Shown here: positions 8,836-17,831 of the stretch, piece by piece
Layout of the letters: each line of letters begins with the position of its first letter
Numbering within the stretch: the stretch's first letter is position 1
Origin: Streptomyces sp. HB132
GTDB lineage: Bacteria > Actinomycetota > Actinomycetes > Streptomycetales > Streptomycetaceae
Direction of reading: 5' to 3'
Length of the DNA: 64,000 bases
Assembly: GCF_016909575.1 (NCBI RefSeq)
Contig: NZ_JAFBGA010000018.1
Location: 62,001 to 126,000, forward strand
Translations under genes and position numbers: made by a program
Notes under the pieces: model-generated
Seen by the model: the letters and a program-made list of their open reading frames with translations, nothing else
The model's database searches: none
Told to the model about the DNA's origin: nothing

Positions 8836-10800
8836 ATGGCCACTGAGAACACCGCCACTGATGCGAGCGGATACGTGCAGCCCGAGGTCGACGTCCGGGC
8901 ACTGACCGAGGTGCTCGACGGCGAGTACGCGGATATCCGCGACCTCGTCCGCACCAACCTGGTGACGTACGCCTCCGTTCTCGATGACGCCGAGGAACTC
9001 GGCGTCGACTCGTTTCGCGAGCGGGTGCGTGAGCTCGTGGTCGAGATGGCCGCGACAGGCCAGACCGGCATGGGTTTTCCGAGCGAGTACGGCGGGGGTG
9101 GCGACATCGGGGCCTCGATCGCCGCCTTCGAGACGCTTGCCTTCGGCGACCTGTCGGTCCTGGTGAAGGTCGGCGTGCAGTTCGGGCTCTTCGGTGGCGC
9201 GATCCTGCATCTGGGCACCGAACGTCACCACGAGGCCTATCTGCCGGCCCTGATCACCGGGCAGCTGATGGGGTGCTTCGCGATGACCGAGACCGGGCAC
9301 GGCTCCAACGTCCAGGCGCTCGGCACCCTCGCGAGGTACGACGCCGACAGCCAGGAGTTCGTCATCACCACCGACGGCGACGGGGCGCGCAAGGACTACA
9401 TCGGTAACGCAGCCCGCCACGGCGAGCTGGCGGTCGTCTTCGCCCAGCTGGAGGTCGGCGGGAAGTCCGAGGGCGTGCACGCGTTCGTCGTGCCGATCCG
9501 CGCCGACGGCGAAGTGGCGCCCGGCGTCCACATCGAGGACGACGGCCGCAAGATGGGCCTCAACGGCGTGGACAACGGCCGGATCCGGTTCGACGGCGTG
9601 CGGGTGCCGCGCGAGGCACTGCTGAACCGGTTCGCAGACGTCACCACCGAAGGCGTCTACGAGAGTCCGATCGAGAACCTCGACCGACGCTTCTTCACCA
9701 TGCTGGGCACGCTGGTGCAGGGCCGGGTCAGCGTCGGCGGCGCGGGTGTCAACGCCGCCAAGATCGCGCTCGCGATCGCGACGAAGTACGCCGTCCGGCG
9801 CCGGCAGTTCGAAGCGACCTCGGACACGACGGAGGAGCAACTGCTGCTCGACTACGGTCTGCATCAGCGTCGGCTGTTGCCGCTCATCGCCCGTACGTAT
9901 GCGCTGCACTTCGCCCAGGACGTGGTGCGCACACAACTGCACGAGGTCTTCTCCGGCATCAAGGACGACGCGTACGCGCGGCGCCAGCTCGAGTCACGGG
10001 CCGCCGGCACCAAGGCACTCGGCACCTGGCACGCGACGCGGGTCGTCCAGGAGTGCCGCGAGGCGTGCGGCGGCGCCGGATATCTCAGCGTCAACCGCTT
10101 CGCCGCGCTCAAGGCCGACAGCGACATCTTCACCACCTTCGAGGGCGACAACCACGTCCTGCTCCAGCTCGTGGCCAAGGGGCTGCTCACCCATTACGCG
10201 AGCGAGTTCGAGGACCTGGACCAGCTGGGCACGGTTCGATACGTCACCGGCCTGGCCGTCGAGACGGTCATAGAGAAGACGTCCGTCCACAAGCTGCTCG
10301 AGCGGGTGCGCGACCTGCTGCCCGGCGGCGACGAGTGGGACCAGGAAGCCGGCCTGCTCGACTCGGAGTACCAGCTCGCCATGCTCCGCTACCGCGAGGA
10401 GCACATGCTCGCCGGCGTCGCCCGCAGACTCAAGCGCGGCGTCGACCAGAAGCGCAGCCCCGGCGTCGTCTTCTCACAGGTGCAGGACCACGTCATCGCG
10501 GTCGCCCACGCACACGTCGAGCGGCTTGTGCTCGAAGCGTTCGTCGACAAGGTGCGTGCGCTGCCCGAGGGCGGCAACAAGGTCGCGCTCGGGTTGCTGT
10601 GCGACCTGTTCGCGCTGTCGACGATCGAGGCCGACCGGGCCTGGTTCATGGAGCACGGCCGGCTGACAGTCCAGCGTTCCAAGGCGATCAGCCGCGAGGT
10701 GAACGACCTCTGCCGCAAGGTCCGGCCCCTCGCAGTCGACCTCGTCGACGCCTGGGGCATCCCGCCCGAGATGCTGCGCGCGCCGGATCTGGTGGGCTGA
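8836..10800 (+). CDS. Acyl-CoA oxidase/dehydrogenase-family enzyme
   Basis: 654 aa, the length of acyl-CoA oxidases rather than the ~380 aa of ordinary acyl-CoA dehydrogenases. The FAD-contact motif CFAMTETGHGSN (about residues 155-166) and the catalytic-Glu segment FTTFEGDNHVLLQLVAKGLL (about 433-452) are intact. An ACOX-like C-terminal domain follows. The expected reaction is FAD-dependent alpha,beta-desaturation of acyl-CoA, with electrons going to O2 if it is a true oxidase. No beta-oxidation partners are adjacent. Confidence 0.88.
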   Translation: MATENTATDASGYVQPEVDVRALTEVLDGEYADIRDLVRTNLVTYASVLDDAEELGVDSFRERVRELVVEMAATGQTGMGFPSEYGGGGDIGASIAAFETLAFGDLSVLVKVGVQFGLFGGAILHLGTERHHEAYLPALITGQLMGCFAMTETGHGSNVQALGTLARYDADSQEFVITTDGDGARKDYIGNAARHGELAVVFAQLEVGGKSEGVHAFVVPIRADGEVAPGVHIEDDGRKMGLNGVDNGRIRFDGVRVPREALLNRFADVTTEGVYESPIENLDRRFFTMLGTLVQGRVSVGGAGVNAAKIALAIATKYAVRRRQFEATSDTTEEQLLLDYGLHQRRLLPLIARTYALHFAQDVVRTQLHEVFSGIKDDAYARRQLESRAAGTKALGTWHATRVVQECREACGGAGYLSVNRFAALKADSDIFTTFEGDNHVLLQLVAKGLLTHYASEFEDLDQLGTVRYVTGLAVETVIEKTSVHKLLERVRDLLPGGDEWDQEAGLLDSEYQLAMLRYREEHMLAGVARRLKRGVDQKRSPGVVFSQVQDHVIAVAHAHVERLVLEAFVDKVRALPEGGNKVALGLLCDLFALSTIEADRAWFMEHGRLTVQRSKAISREVNDLCRKVRPLAVDLVDAWGIPPEMLRAPDLVG

Positions 10801-11031
10801 TCCGAAGGCGGAGTCCCGCGCAGCTGCGACCGGTACGGTGCCGGGCTGCCCACACGGGCGGGGCGGGGGAGCGGCCGGCTCCCAGGTGCGTGTGGCCGGG
10901 CAACCGGGCCGAGGTCCCGGTGTGCTGCGAGTGCCGGACCCGGTGCCGGCGGAACCGGTTCCCGACGGACGCCACGTAGGATCACGGCGGGGCGTGACCC
11001 CACCGATGCGTGTGAAGAGGGCAGGAGACCG

Positions 11032-11523
11032 TTGAGCAGTCAGCCGGCCGAGACGGAGATCGCCCGCATACGGTGGGAGGACTTCCGTACACTCGGCGAC
11101 CGGTCCGGCGGGGTGCCCGGGGCGCTGCGCCGTCTGCTCGCGGCCGCTGACGAGGACGACGCCCTGGCGGCCTACTGGGACCTGGAGAACGTCGTGGTCG
11201 TGCAGGGGCAGTTGCACAGCGCCGCGCTGCCCACAGTCTCCGTCCTCCTGGCGGGCCTGCTCGGTGAGCTGTCCGCGGACGCCAGGGACATGGTCCTGGA
11301 ACTCCTCCGGCAGATCGTCATGGGCGAATCCGACGAGGGCGAGGTCGCCCTGGGCGACCCCGGCCTGGGCGACCGCTGCCGGGAGGAGGCGCGCACCGGC
11401 CTCTGGCTCGTCTACCGCGAGCTCGGTACCCGGCGCAGGGAGACGGCGGAAAGCATCCTGGAACGCATCGAGAGCGAGAAGCCGAGGCTCACCGCCCATC
11501 TTGGCGGTCTCCGGGGCAAGTAG
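11032..11523 (+). CDS. Hypothetical helical protein
   Basis: 163 aa. The start is TTG 11032, chosen because GCAGGAG lies at ideal distance and no ATG/GTG fits better. The sequence is rich in Leu/Ala helices (VLLAGLLGELSADARDMVLE), reminiscent of HEAT/ARM-like hypothetical proteins of Streptomyces. No enzymatic motif, signal peptide or membrane segment. It is convergent with the membrane-protein pair. No function can be given. Confidence 0.7.
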   Translation: MSSQPAETEIARIRWEDFRTLGDRSGGVPGALRRLLAAADEDDALAAYWDLENVVVVQGQLHSAALPTVSVLLAGLLGELSADARDMVLELLRQIVMGESDEGEVALGDPGLGDRCREEARTGLWLVYRELGTRRRETAESILERIESEKPRLTAHLGGLRGK

Positions 11524-11615
11524 CCTGCCGCCCCGGACGGTCGCCCCGCCGTGGGACGGGCACGTCACTGAGCCGTACCTGCCGCCCGTATGCACCCGGT
11601 GCCGGCACTTTCGCT

Positions 11616-12812
11616 CTAATCGGCGGGGTGCTCGGGAATCGGTGCGGGACGTCGTGGGACGGATCTGCGGTGTACCACTGCGATCAGCGCCACCACCGCC
11701 GTCGCCGACGCCGCGGTCGCCGGGGCGCTGAACAGCGCGTCACGCAACGGTTCCGGTTCCAGCAGCAGGGACCGGAGCACCTCTGCGGGAACCGGCGGCG
11801 CCTCCATGCCGAACGACCACACCGTGACGTACAGGTGCCTGCAGAGCCGCCCGGCCGCGTAGGAGAGCCAGAACAGCACGAACAGGGTGGCCGGGCGCAG
11901 CGGCCTGGCGCGGAACGCGGGCAGCGCACGGAACACGAAGAAAGTGACGGCGAAGGCGCAGGTGAACCAGACGTGGCCCAACGGCTCGATGTGGACGACC
12001 ATGATCAGCTCCTGCACCGTGGTCGGCTGACCGCCGGTGTCGGGCAGGGGCAGCACGGCGGAAGCCACACCATCCCCGCAATTCGACGGGCAGAGACCTT
12101 CGAAGGCAACCCGGGCGGGCGTACCCAGTGCGGGCAGGGCGAGGAGCCGTTCGAAGGCGGTGGCCGCCGCTGTCGCCAGGACCGTTTCGCCGATCCGTGG
12201 CCAGAGCGTGCGCAGAGGGCCGCGCAGCACCGACACCAGGAACAGCGCCCGTCGCCGCACCGACCGTGGGATTCCCGCGGACCGCATCCTGGCGGGCACA
12301 GCACACGCCTGCCAGGTCACGGCCGCAGCGGTACCGAGGAGGAGAGCGTGCGGGGCGATGGTGCAGGCGTCTTCCAGAAGACGGGGAAGCTGTGGGCCCT
12401 CGTACCTCATGATGCGCTGCCAGAGTCCGTCCGGCTCCTGGTCGTGCAGGAAGTCCGGAAACCTGCTGATCAGCAGAGCCACCCCTGCGGCTGCGGGGGC
12501 GGCCAGCAGCAGAATGACGGCTTGCCGAGCCCCCGGCCGCAGTGGTGGCCCCATCCGGGCGGCGAGTGCACGGGTGGCCGACAGCAGGACCGCCAGGAAG
12601 AGTGCCAGCCAGAGCCCCTCCAGGAGGAACCCGGCAACGCCGGTTTGCTCGTTGAACCGCCACACGGGCGACACCGTCGCCATTCTCAGGGCCTCCCAGG
12701 ACGACGGGGACCCTGCTGCCTCCGCCCAGTGGATCTGTGCGGGGAGCACGCCCGCGAGATGGACGACGGCAACCGCAGCGGCCACAGCGAACATCCGGTG
12801 CCGGCCGCTCAT
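11616..12812 (-). CDS. Multi-pass membrane protein, unknown function
   Basis: 398 aa from ATG 12812, which overlaps the upstream gene's stop (ATGA). Hydrophobic segments lie at about residues 8-25, 63-80, 97-113, 158-175, 263-280 and 365-382, so about six or seven membrane passes. A Cys-bearing loop (EGLCPSNCGDG) falls near residue 230. No family recognised. Start-stop overlap with the single-pass protein implies the two products are made together and probably form a complex. Confidence 0.72.
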   Translation of the reverse strand: MSGRHRMFAVAAAVAVVHLAGVLPAQIHWAEAAGSPSSWEALRMATVSPVWRFNEQTGVAGFLLEGLWLALFLAVLLSATRALAARMGPPLRPGARQAVILLLAAPAAAGVALLISRFPDFLHDQEPDGLWQRIMRYEGPQLPRLLEDACTIAPHALLLGTAAAVTWQACAVPARMRSAGIPRSVRRRALFLVSVLRGPLRTLWPRIGETVLATAAATAFERLLALPALGTPARVAFEGLCPSNCGDGVASAVLPLPDTGGQPTTVQELIMVVHIEPLGHVWFTCAFAVTFFVFRALPAFRARPLRPATLFVLFWLSYAAGRLCRHLYVTVWSFGMEAPPVPAEVLRSLLLEPEPLRDALFSAPATAASATAVVALIAVVHRRSVPRRPAPIPEHPAD

Positions 12813-13786
12813 GAGGATCGGCGGGGGTCGGCCATCACACGGAAGGGCCGGCCGTCGTTGTCGAGGTCGACCGACTTGGTCTTCTCTCCGTCCCACCAGG
12901 TCAGGGTGGCCTTCCAACTGACGTCGTAACTTTCGGTCCGGCCCAGGAGGAAGAGGGAATAGACCGCCCCGCTGTCCAGTGAGTGCGGCAGGGTCACGGG
13001 CTTGCCCCAGTCCAGTGCCTCCTCGGCCGCAGCGCGTTGCCCCGGTTTTCCCCGCAGTGCGCTCAGCGACACGGGCCGTCCCACCGCGAGCAGGTCGAGG
13101 TTGATCCCCGCCGCTTGAGGAGGCTCCTCGCCGTTCCCGCATCCAAGCGTCCGCACCTCGGGGCGTACCCCCTCGGGCAGCGGATCACGGCGAACGACGG
13201 TGACAGTGACGTCACGCAGTTGTGCCGCCTTGTCGGTGTTGCCGCGCAGACTGAGCAGGACCCGCAGGGTCTGACGCTGCACTATCCGCTGCTCGCGCTC
13301 CCAGCGCACGATCTCCCGCTGGTCGGCCTCGGGCAGCCGGGGCAGCAGGTCGGCGTTACCGGGGAGGGTGGACCAGGTGCTCGTGCAGTAGCCGTTCAGT
13401 TGTTCGGCCCCGACCACCACCGAGTCCTGAGCGAAGAGGTGTTTGTACGTGGCACCGAGCGAAGGCGCCGCGAAGGCCATTACGGCCAGGACCAGTCCGC
13501 CCAGTGCGATTTTGTTGGCCGGATCCAGTGCCCGGATCCGAGCGACCTGTGTGCGGAGTCGACTCGGGCGGGTCGGGGGAGACGGCGTGCCGGGAAGCGG
13601 CGCCGGGGTGGGTTCTGGGGCAGGTGCCTGCGGGGGCTCCGGCGCCGGTGTCGTCGACGGTTGCGGGGGCCGGCCCGGCGGGTGCGTGGCGGGGTCCGGT
13701 ACGAGCGGGTGGGTCGGCACGGTGCCGGGTGTCGAAGGAGTGGGTGTGCCGGGCGAGCGTCTCCCCGGGCGGGACCCGTCGGTCAT
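12809..13786 (-). CDS. Proline-rich single-pass membrane protein
   Basis: 325 aa from ATG 13786, with GGGGG six bases upstream. ATG 13792 and an upstream TTG are poorer choices. Residues ~1-80 are a Pro/Thr-rich cytoplasmic tail (repeated P-x-P-x-P). One membrane helix follows at about residues 92-110 (IALGGLVLAVMAFAAPSLGA). The rest is an extracytoplasmic domain with no recognised fold. Its stop overlaps the ATG of the multi-pass membrane gene. Streptomyces has many such Pro-rich proteins near secretion or sensing systems; none is identifiable here. Confidence 0.72.
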   Translation of the reverse strand: MTDGSRPGRRSPGTPTPSTPGTVPTHPLVPDPATHPPGRPPQPSTTPAPEPPQAPAPEPTPAPLPGTPSPPTRPSRLRTQVARIRALDPANKIALGGLVLAVMAFAAPSLGATYKHLFAQDSVVVGAEQLNGYCTSTWSTLPGNADLLPRLPEADQREIVRWEREQRIVQRQTLRVLLSLRGNTDKAAQLRDVTVTVVRRDPLPEGVRPEVRTLGCGNGEEPPQAAGINLDLLAVGRPVSLSALRGKPGQRAAAEEALDWGKPVTLPHSLDSGAVYSLFLLGRTESYDVSWKATLTWWDGEKTKSVDLDNDGRPFRVMADPRRSS

Positions 13787-14400
13787 GTACATCCCCCGAT
13801 CCAATTGAAGCTGACCAACAGTCGCCTACTACGGGGTAGTTGACAAGAAGGCGCAACATTCGTGCGCCCCGTCGCCGGGACAGTGGTGACCGGTCCGATC
13901 GTCCGCTGCCGTCGGGCCGGCCGTCCGGCTGTACGTCGTTCGACGCCGGGGGCGTCACCGATGCCCCCGGCGATCGGGCGTGACGCCGGTCTGCAGGGGC
14001 AGCGGCGCGGCCGGCGGCGTCCCCGTTCCGGTCCGCTCCGGCTGTACGCGGAGACGAGAGAACTCACCCGATCGGCGGCCCGGCCGGCCAAGTGGGGAAA
14101 CCGGCATTCCCCCGTAGGAAGAGGCTTCCGCGCCTGCCTGCCTGTCCGCCCGTACGGAAGTTCTCCTGTGGCCCGAGCGCGAGCGTCGGCCTAGCATGAA
14201 TCCGGGCAGCCCTTCCGAGCTGCAACGGAATGACGATTCCGGCACGTGGACCGCTCTTCCGAATGCGAACCGTCAAGAACATCTTTTCGGTGAACGCGTG
14301 TTTTAGCGATCATTCTGTCCGTTCAGCCTGAGGGAATTCATCTGATTCGCGCGGGAATCCTCCCGCCTTGTGCACTGCGGCGAGACGGAGGTGTAAACCC
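13787..14400. promoter_or_regulatory. Divergent intergenic region upstream of ectABCD (614 bp)
   Basis: No gene supported. It separates the minus-strand membrane pair from ectA and must contain the osmotically responsive ect promoter. GGAGGTG at 14387-14393 is the strong ectA ribosome site. A near-palindrome CTAC-TACGG-GGTAG sits at about 13827-13840 near the membrane-pair start. No promoter hexamers are confidently assigned. Confidence 0.45.
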
Positions 14401-14961
14401 ATGGTGAATTCGGAAGGGAATATGGGAGAGCCGACTGTCCAGGACGGCGCTTCCGTATGGCGAATCGCACGCGATTCCCACGTGCTCGATGTCAATTCCT
14501 CCTACAGCTATCTGCTCTGGTGTCGTGACTTCGCGGCGACCTCCGTGGTCGCCCGCGACGAGAGCGGCACGGCAGCCGCCTTCGCGACGGGGTACATCCG
14601 CCCCGAACAGCCCGGCACGCTCGTGATCTGGCAGATCGCCGTGGACGGGAAGCGGCGTGGACGGGGGCTGGGCGGGGCCATGCTGGATCACCTGACCGGC
14701 CGCCTGCGGTCCCGTGGTGTCCTCCAGCGGATGGAGACGACGATCAGCGCTGAGAACGAGGCGTCGCAGCGGCTGTTCCACTCGTTCGCCGCGCGGCACG
14801 GGGCGTCGGTGGAACACGAGCCGCTGTTTCCCGCGCGGCTCTTCCCCGATGCCCACGAGTCCGAACACCTCTACCGCATCGGACCGTTGGCTGAGTCTCC
14901 CACTCCGACGCCAGGAACCCAGTACTCGGAAACCCGCCGCACTAGGAGCGTTGCATCATGA
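14401..14961 (+). CDS. ectA: L-2,4-diaminobutyrate N-gamma-acetyltransferase
   Basis: 186 aa. ATG 14401 has GGAGGTG seven bases upstream; an internal ATG at 14422 is possible. GNAT fold: acetyl-CoA motif RGRGLGGAMLDHL at about residues 84-96 and ENEASQRLF at about 118-126. EctA acetylates 2,4-diaminobutyrate in ectoine synthesis. The preceding VNSSYSYLLWCRDFAATSVV is characteristic of EctA. Its stop overlaps the ectB ATG (ATGA), giving coupled translation. Confidence 0.96.
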   Translation: MVNSEGNMGEPTVQDGASVWRIARDSHVLDVNSSYSYLLWCRDFAATSVVARDESGTAAAFATGYIRPEQPGTLVIWQIAVDGKRRGRGLGGAMLDHLTGRLRSRGVLQRMETTISAENEASQRLFHSFAARHGASVEHEPLFPARLFPDAHESEHLYRIGPLAESPTPTPGTQYSETRRTRSVAS

Positions 14962-16226
14962 CGAGGACCCCGCCCGCCCTGAGTGTCTTCGAGAGTCTTG
15001 AGTCGGAAGTACGCAGTTACTGCCGCAGCTGGCCCGCGGTGTTCGACCGTGCGCAGGGCGCCCGGCTCACGGACGAGGACGGCCACTCGTACCTGGACTT
15101 CTTCGCCGGTGCCGGGTCGCTGAACTACGGCCACAACAACCCGGTGCTGAAACGCGCGCTGATCGACTACATCGAGCGCGACGGCATCACGCACGGCCTG
15201 GACATGGCCACGACCGCCAAGCGGGCCTTCCTGGAGACGTTCGAGAACGTGATCCTGCGGCCCCGTGACCTGCCGTACAAGGTGATGTTCCCCGGCCCGA
15301 CGGGCACCAACGCCGTCGAGTCGGCGCTGAAGCTCGCCCGCAAGGTCAAGGGCCGCGAGTCCGTCGTCTCGTTCACGAACGCCTTCCACGGCATGTCGCT
15401 GGGCTCGCTCGCGGTGACCGGCAACGCGTTCAAGCGCGCGGGCGCCGGGATCCCGCTGGTGCACGGCACCCCGATGCCGTTCGACAACTACTTCGACGGT
15501 CAGGTCCCCGACTTCCTGTGGTTCGAGCGGCTCCTGGAGGACCAGGGTTCGGGGCTGAACAAGCCGGCCGCGGTGATCGTGGAGACCGTGCAGGGTGAGG
15601 GCGGCATCAACGTGGCCCGCGCCGAGTGGCTGCGCGCGCTGCAGGAGCTGTGCCACCGCCAGGACATGCTCCTGATCGTCGACGACATCCAGATGGGCTG
15701 CGGCCGTACCGGCGGCTTCTTCTCCTTCGAGGAGGCCGGCATCGTCCCGGACATCGTCACGCTGTCGAAGTCGATCAGCGGTTACGGTCTGCCGATGTCG
15801 CTGTGCCTGTTCAAGGGCGAGCTGGACGTGTGGGAGCCGGGCGAGCACAACGGCACCTTCCGCGGCAACAACCCGGCCTTCGTCACCGCCGCCGCCACGC
15901 TCGACGCCTACTGGGCCGACGGCCAGATGGAGAAGCAGACCCTGGCCCGCGGCGAGCAGGTCGAGCAGACGCTCATGGCGATCGGGGAGGAGCACGCGGA
16001 GGCCGGTGCCCAGACCCGTGGCCGAGGCCTGGTCCGGGGGATGAAGTTCACCGACCCCGAGCGCGCGTCCGCCGTCTGCGCCCGCGCCTTCGAGCTGGGC
16101 CTGCTCCTGGAGACCTCCGGCCCGGAGAGCGAGGTGGTCAAGGTGATGCCGCCACTCACCGTTTCCTCGGAAGAGCTGGACGAAGGTCTGCGGATTCTCG
16201 CCCACGCGGTTCGGGAAACCGGCTGA
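14958..16226 (+). CDS. ectB: Diaminobutyrate-2-oxoglutarate transaminase
   Basis: 422 aa. A class III PLP aminotransferase that makes 2,4-diaminobutyrate from aspartate semialdehyde, the first ectoine step. The motifs are FPGPTGTNAVESALKLARK, VDDIQMGCGRTG (PLP-binding Asp region) and the Schiff-base Lys in TLSKSISGYGLPMS. The length and FAGAGSLNYGHNNP are typical of EctB. It overlaps ectA by 4 nt; ectC starts 103 bp downstream. Confidence 0.97.
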   Translation: MTRTPPALSVFESLESEVRSYCRSWPAVFDRAQGARLTDEDGHSYLDFFAGAGSLNYGHNNPVLKRALIDYIERDGITHGLDMATTAKRAFLETFENVILRPRDLPYKVMFPGPTGTNAVESALKLARKVKGRESVVSFTNAFHGMSLGSLAVTGNAFKRAGAGIPLVHGTPMPFDNYFDGQVPDFLWFERLLEDQGSGLNKPAAVIVETVQGEGGINVARAEWLRALQELCHRQDMLLIVDDIQMGCGRTGGFFSFEEAGIVPDIVTLSKSISGYGLPMSLCLFKGELDVWEPGEHNGTFRGNNPAFVTAAATLDAYWADGQMEKQTLARGEQVEQTLMAIGEEHAEAGAQTRGRGLVRGMKFTDPERASAVCARAFELGLLLETSGPESEVVKVMPPLTVSSEELDEGLRILAHAVRETG

Positions 16227-16329
16227 GGTCCGTCACGAAGGGCCACCCGCGAACCCGGCGGCCGGCCGGCCGCTCGCGCCTCACCACCGCACGTGGGGTG
16301 CGCCACCGAAGGAAAGGCGCCATCGCACC

Positions 16330-16728
16330 GTGATCGTCCGATCTTTCAGTGACATCGAGAACACCGACCGGCACATCAAGTCCGTTTCAGGTACCTGGGA
16401 GAGCAAGCGCATCGTGCTCGCCAAGGAGAAGGTGGGCTTCTCGCTCCACGAGACCGTGCTCTACGCGGGCACGGAGACGTCGATGTGGTACGCGAACCAC
16501 ATCGAGGCCGTTCTGTGCACCGAGGGCGAGGCCGAGCTCACCAATGACGAGACCGGCGAGAAGCACTGGATCTCCCCCGGCACGATGTACCTGCTGAACG
16601 GGCACGAGCACCACACCCTGCGGCCCAAGACCGACTTCCGCTGCGTGTGCGTCTTCAATCCCCCCGTCACCGGACGGGAGGACCATGACGAGAACGGTGT
16701 ATACCCACTGCTGACAGAGGAGGGCTGA
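16330..16728 (+). CDS. ectC: L-ectoine synthase
   Basis: 132 aa from GTG 16330 (MIVRSFSDIENTDRHIKS). A cupin-fold dehydratase that cyclises N-gamma-acetyl-diaminobutyrate to ectoine. WYANHIEAVLCTEGEAEL and GTMYLLNGHEHHTLRP carry the cupin metal ligands and active-site residues. The nearest AAGG is about 12 bases upstream, so the ribosome site is weak. ectD begins 3 bases after the stop. Confidence 0.97.
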   Translation: MIVRSFSDIENTDRHIKSVSGTWESKRIVLAKEKVGFSLHETVLYAGTETSMWYANHIEAVLCTEGEAELTNDETGEKHWISPGTMYLLNGHEHHTLRPKTDFRCVCVFNPPVTGREDHDENGVYPLLTEEG

Positions 16729-16731
16729 ACC

Positions 16732-17640
16732 ATGACCACCGATGTACGCGCCGACCTGTACCCCTCGCGCGGCGCCGCCGAGATGACCACTCCCCGCCAG
16801 GACCCGGTCATCTGGTCCGCGCCGGGCGCGCCGGGCCCGGTCACCGCGAAGGACCTCCAGGGCTTCGAGGGGAACGGCTTCCTCACCGTCGACCAGCTCA
16901 TCGCCCCCGACGAGGTGGCCGTCTACCGGGCCGAGCTGGACCGGCTGGTCGCCGACCCGCGGGTGCGTGCCGACGAACGCTCGGTCATCGAGCCGAAGTC
17001 GCAAAGCGTGCGCTCCGTCTTCGAGGTCCACAAGCTCAGCGAGATCTTCGCCGGGCTGGTCAGCGACGAGCGGGTGGTGGGCCGGGCCCGCCAGATCCTC
17101 GGCTCCGACGTGTACGTCCACCAGTCACGGATCAACGTCAAGCCCGGCTTCGGGGCCTCGGGCTTCTACTGGCACTCCGACTTCGAGACCTGGCACGCCG
17201 AGGACGGTCTGCCCAACATGCGGACCGTGTCCGTGTCGATCGCGCTGACCGAGAACTTCGACACCAACGGCGGGCTGATGATCATGCCCGGCTCCCACAA
17301 GTCGTTCGTCGGCTGCGCGGGTGAGACGCCGAAGGACAACTACAAGAAGTCCCTGCAGATGCAGGACGCCGGGATCCCCTCCGACGAGGTCCTGACACAG
17401 CTGGCCGACCGGCACGGCATCAAGCTCTTCACGGGCAGCGCCGGTTCGGCGACCTGGTTCGACTGCAACGCCATGCACGGCTCCGGGGACAACATCACCC
17501 CTTACGCGCGCAGCAACGTCTTCATCGTGTTCAACAGCGTCGACAACACCGCACAGGAGCCCTTCTCAGCTCCGATCCGCCGCCCCGAGTTCATCGGGGC
17601 ACGCGACTTCACACCGGTGAAGGTGAGGTCATCCGCGTGA
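16732..17640 (+). CDS. ectD: Ectoine 5-hydroxylase
   Basis: 302 aa. An Fe(II)/2-oxoglutarate dioxygenase that converts ectoine to 5-hydroxyectoine. The EctD signature FYWHSDFETWHAEDG (about residues 145-159) provides the His and Asp iron ligands. The distal His is in NAMHGSGDN and the 2-OG-binding Arg in YARSNVF. Its presence means the strain should make hydroxyectoine. Last gene of the operon, followed by a GC stem-loop. Confidence 0.97.
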   Translation: MTTDVRADLYPSRGAAEMTTPRQDPVIWSAPGAPGPVTAKDLQGFEGNGFLTVDQLIAPDEVAVYRAELDRLVADPRVRADERSVIEPKSQSVRSVFEVHKLSEIFAGLVSDERVVGRARQILGSDVYVHQSRINVKPGFGASGFYWHSDFETWHAEDGLPNMRTVSVSIALTENFDTNGGLMIMPGSHKSFVGCAGETPKDNYKKSLQMQDAGIPSDEVLTQLADRHGIKLFTGSAGSATWFDCNAMHGSGDNITPYARSNVFIVFNSVDNTAQEPFSAPIRRPEFIGARDFTPVKVRSSA

Positions 17641-17722
17641 ACGCCCGGCCGACGGTCCTCGTCGGGCTCGATCAGAAGCCGACCGCCGTCCGGCCAGGGC
17701 GCGGCGCGTAGCCGTGGCCCAC

Positions 17723-17752
17723 GCCGCCCGGCCGCGGACGCCGCCGGGCGGC
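17723..17752. terminator. Stem-loop between convergent ectD and LacI-family gene
   Basis: Perfect 10-bp stem: 17723-17732 (GCCGCCCGGC) pairs with 17743-17752, loop 10 bases. It lies between convergent stops at 17640 and 17832 and is GC-only with no U-tract, as usual in Streptomyces; likely a bidirectional terminator. Confidence 0.6.
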
Positions 17753-17831
17753 AGTGCCCGCCACCAAGGGTCCACCACCACCGTCACCAGGGGGACCGAC
17801 GTCACGGGGCGGCCGTCGGAGCGCACACCCG

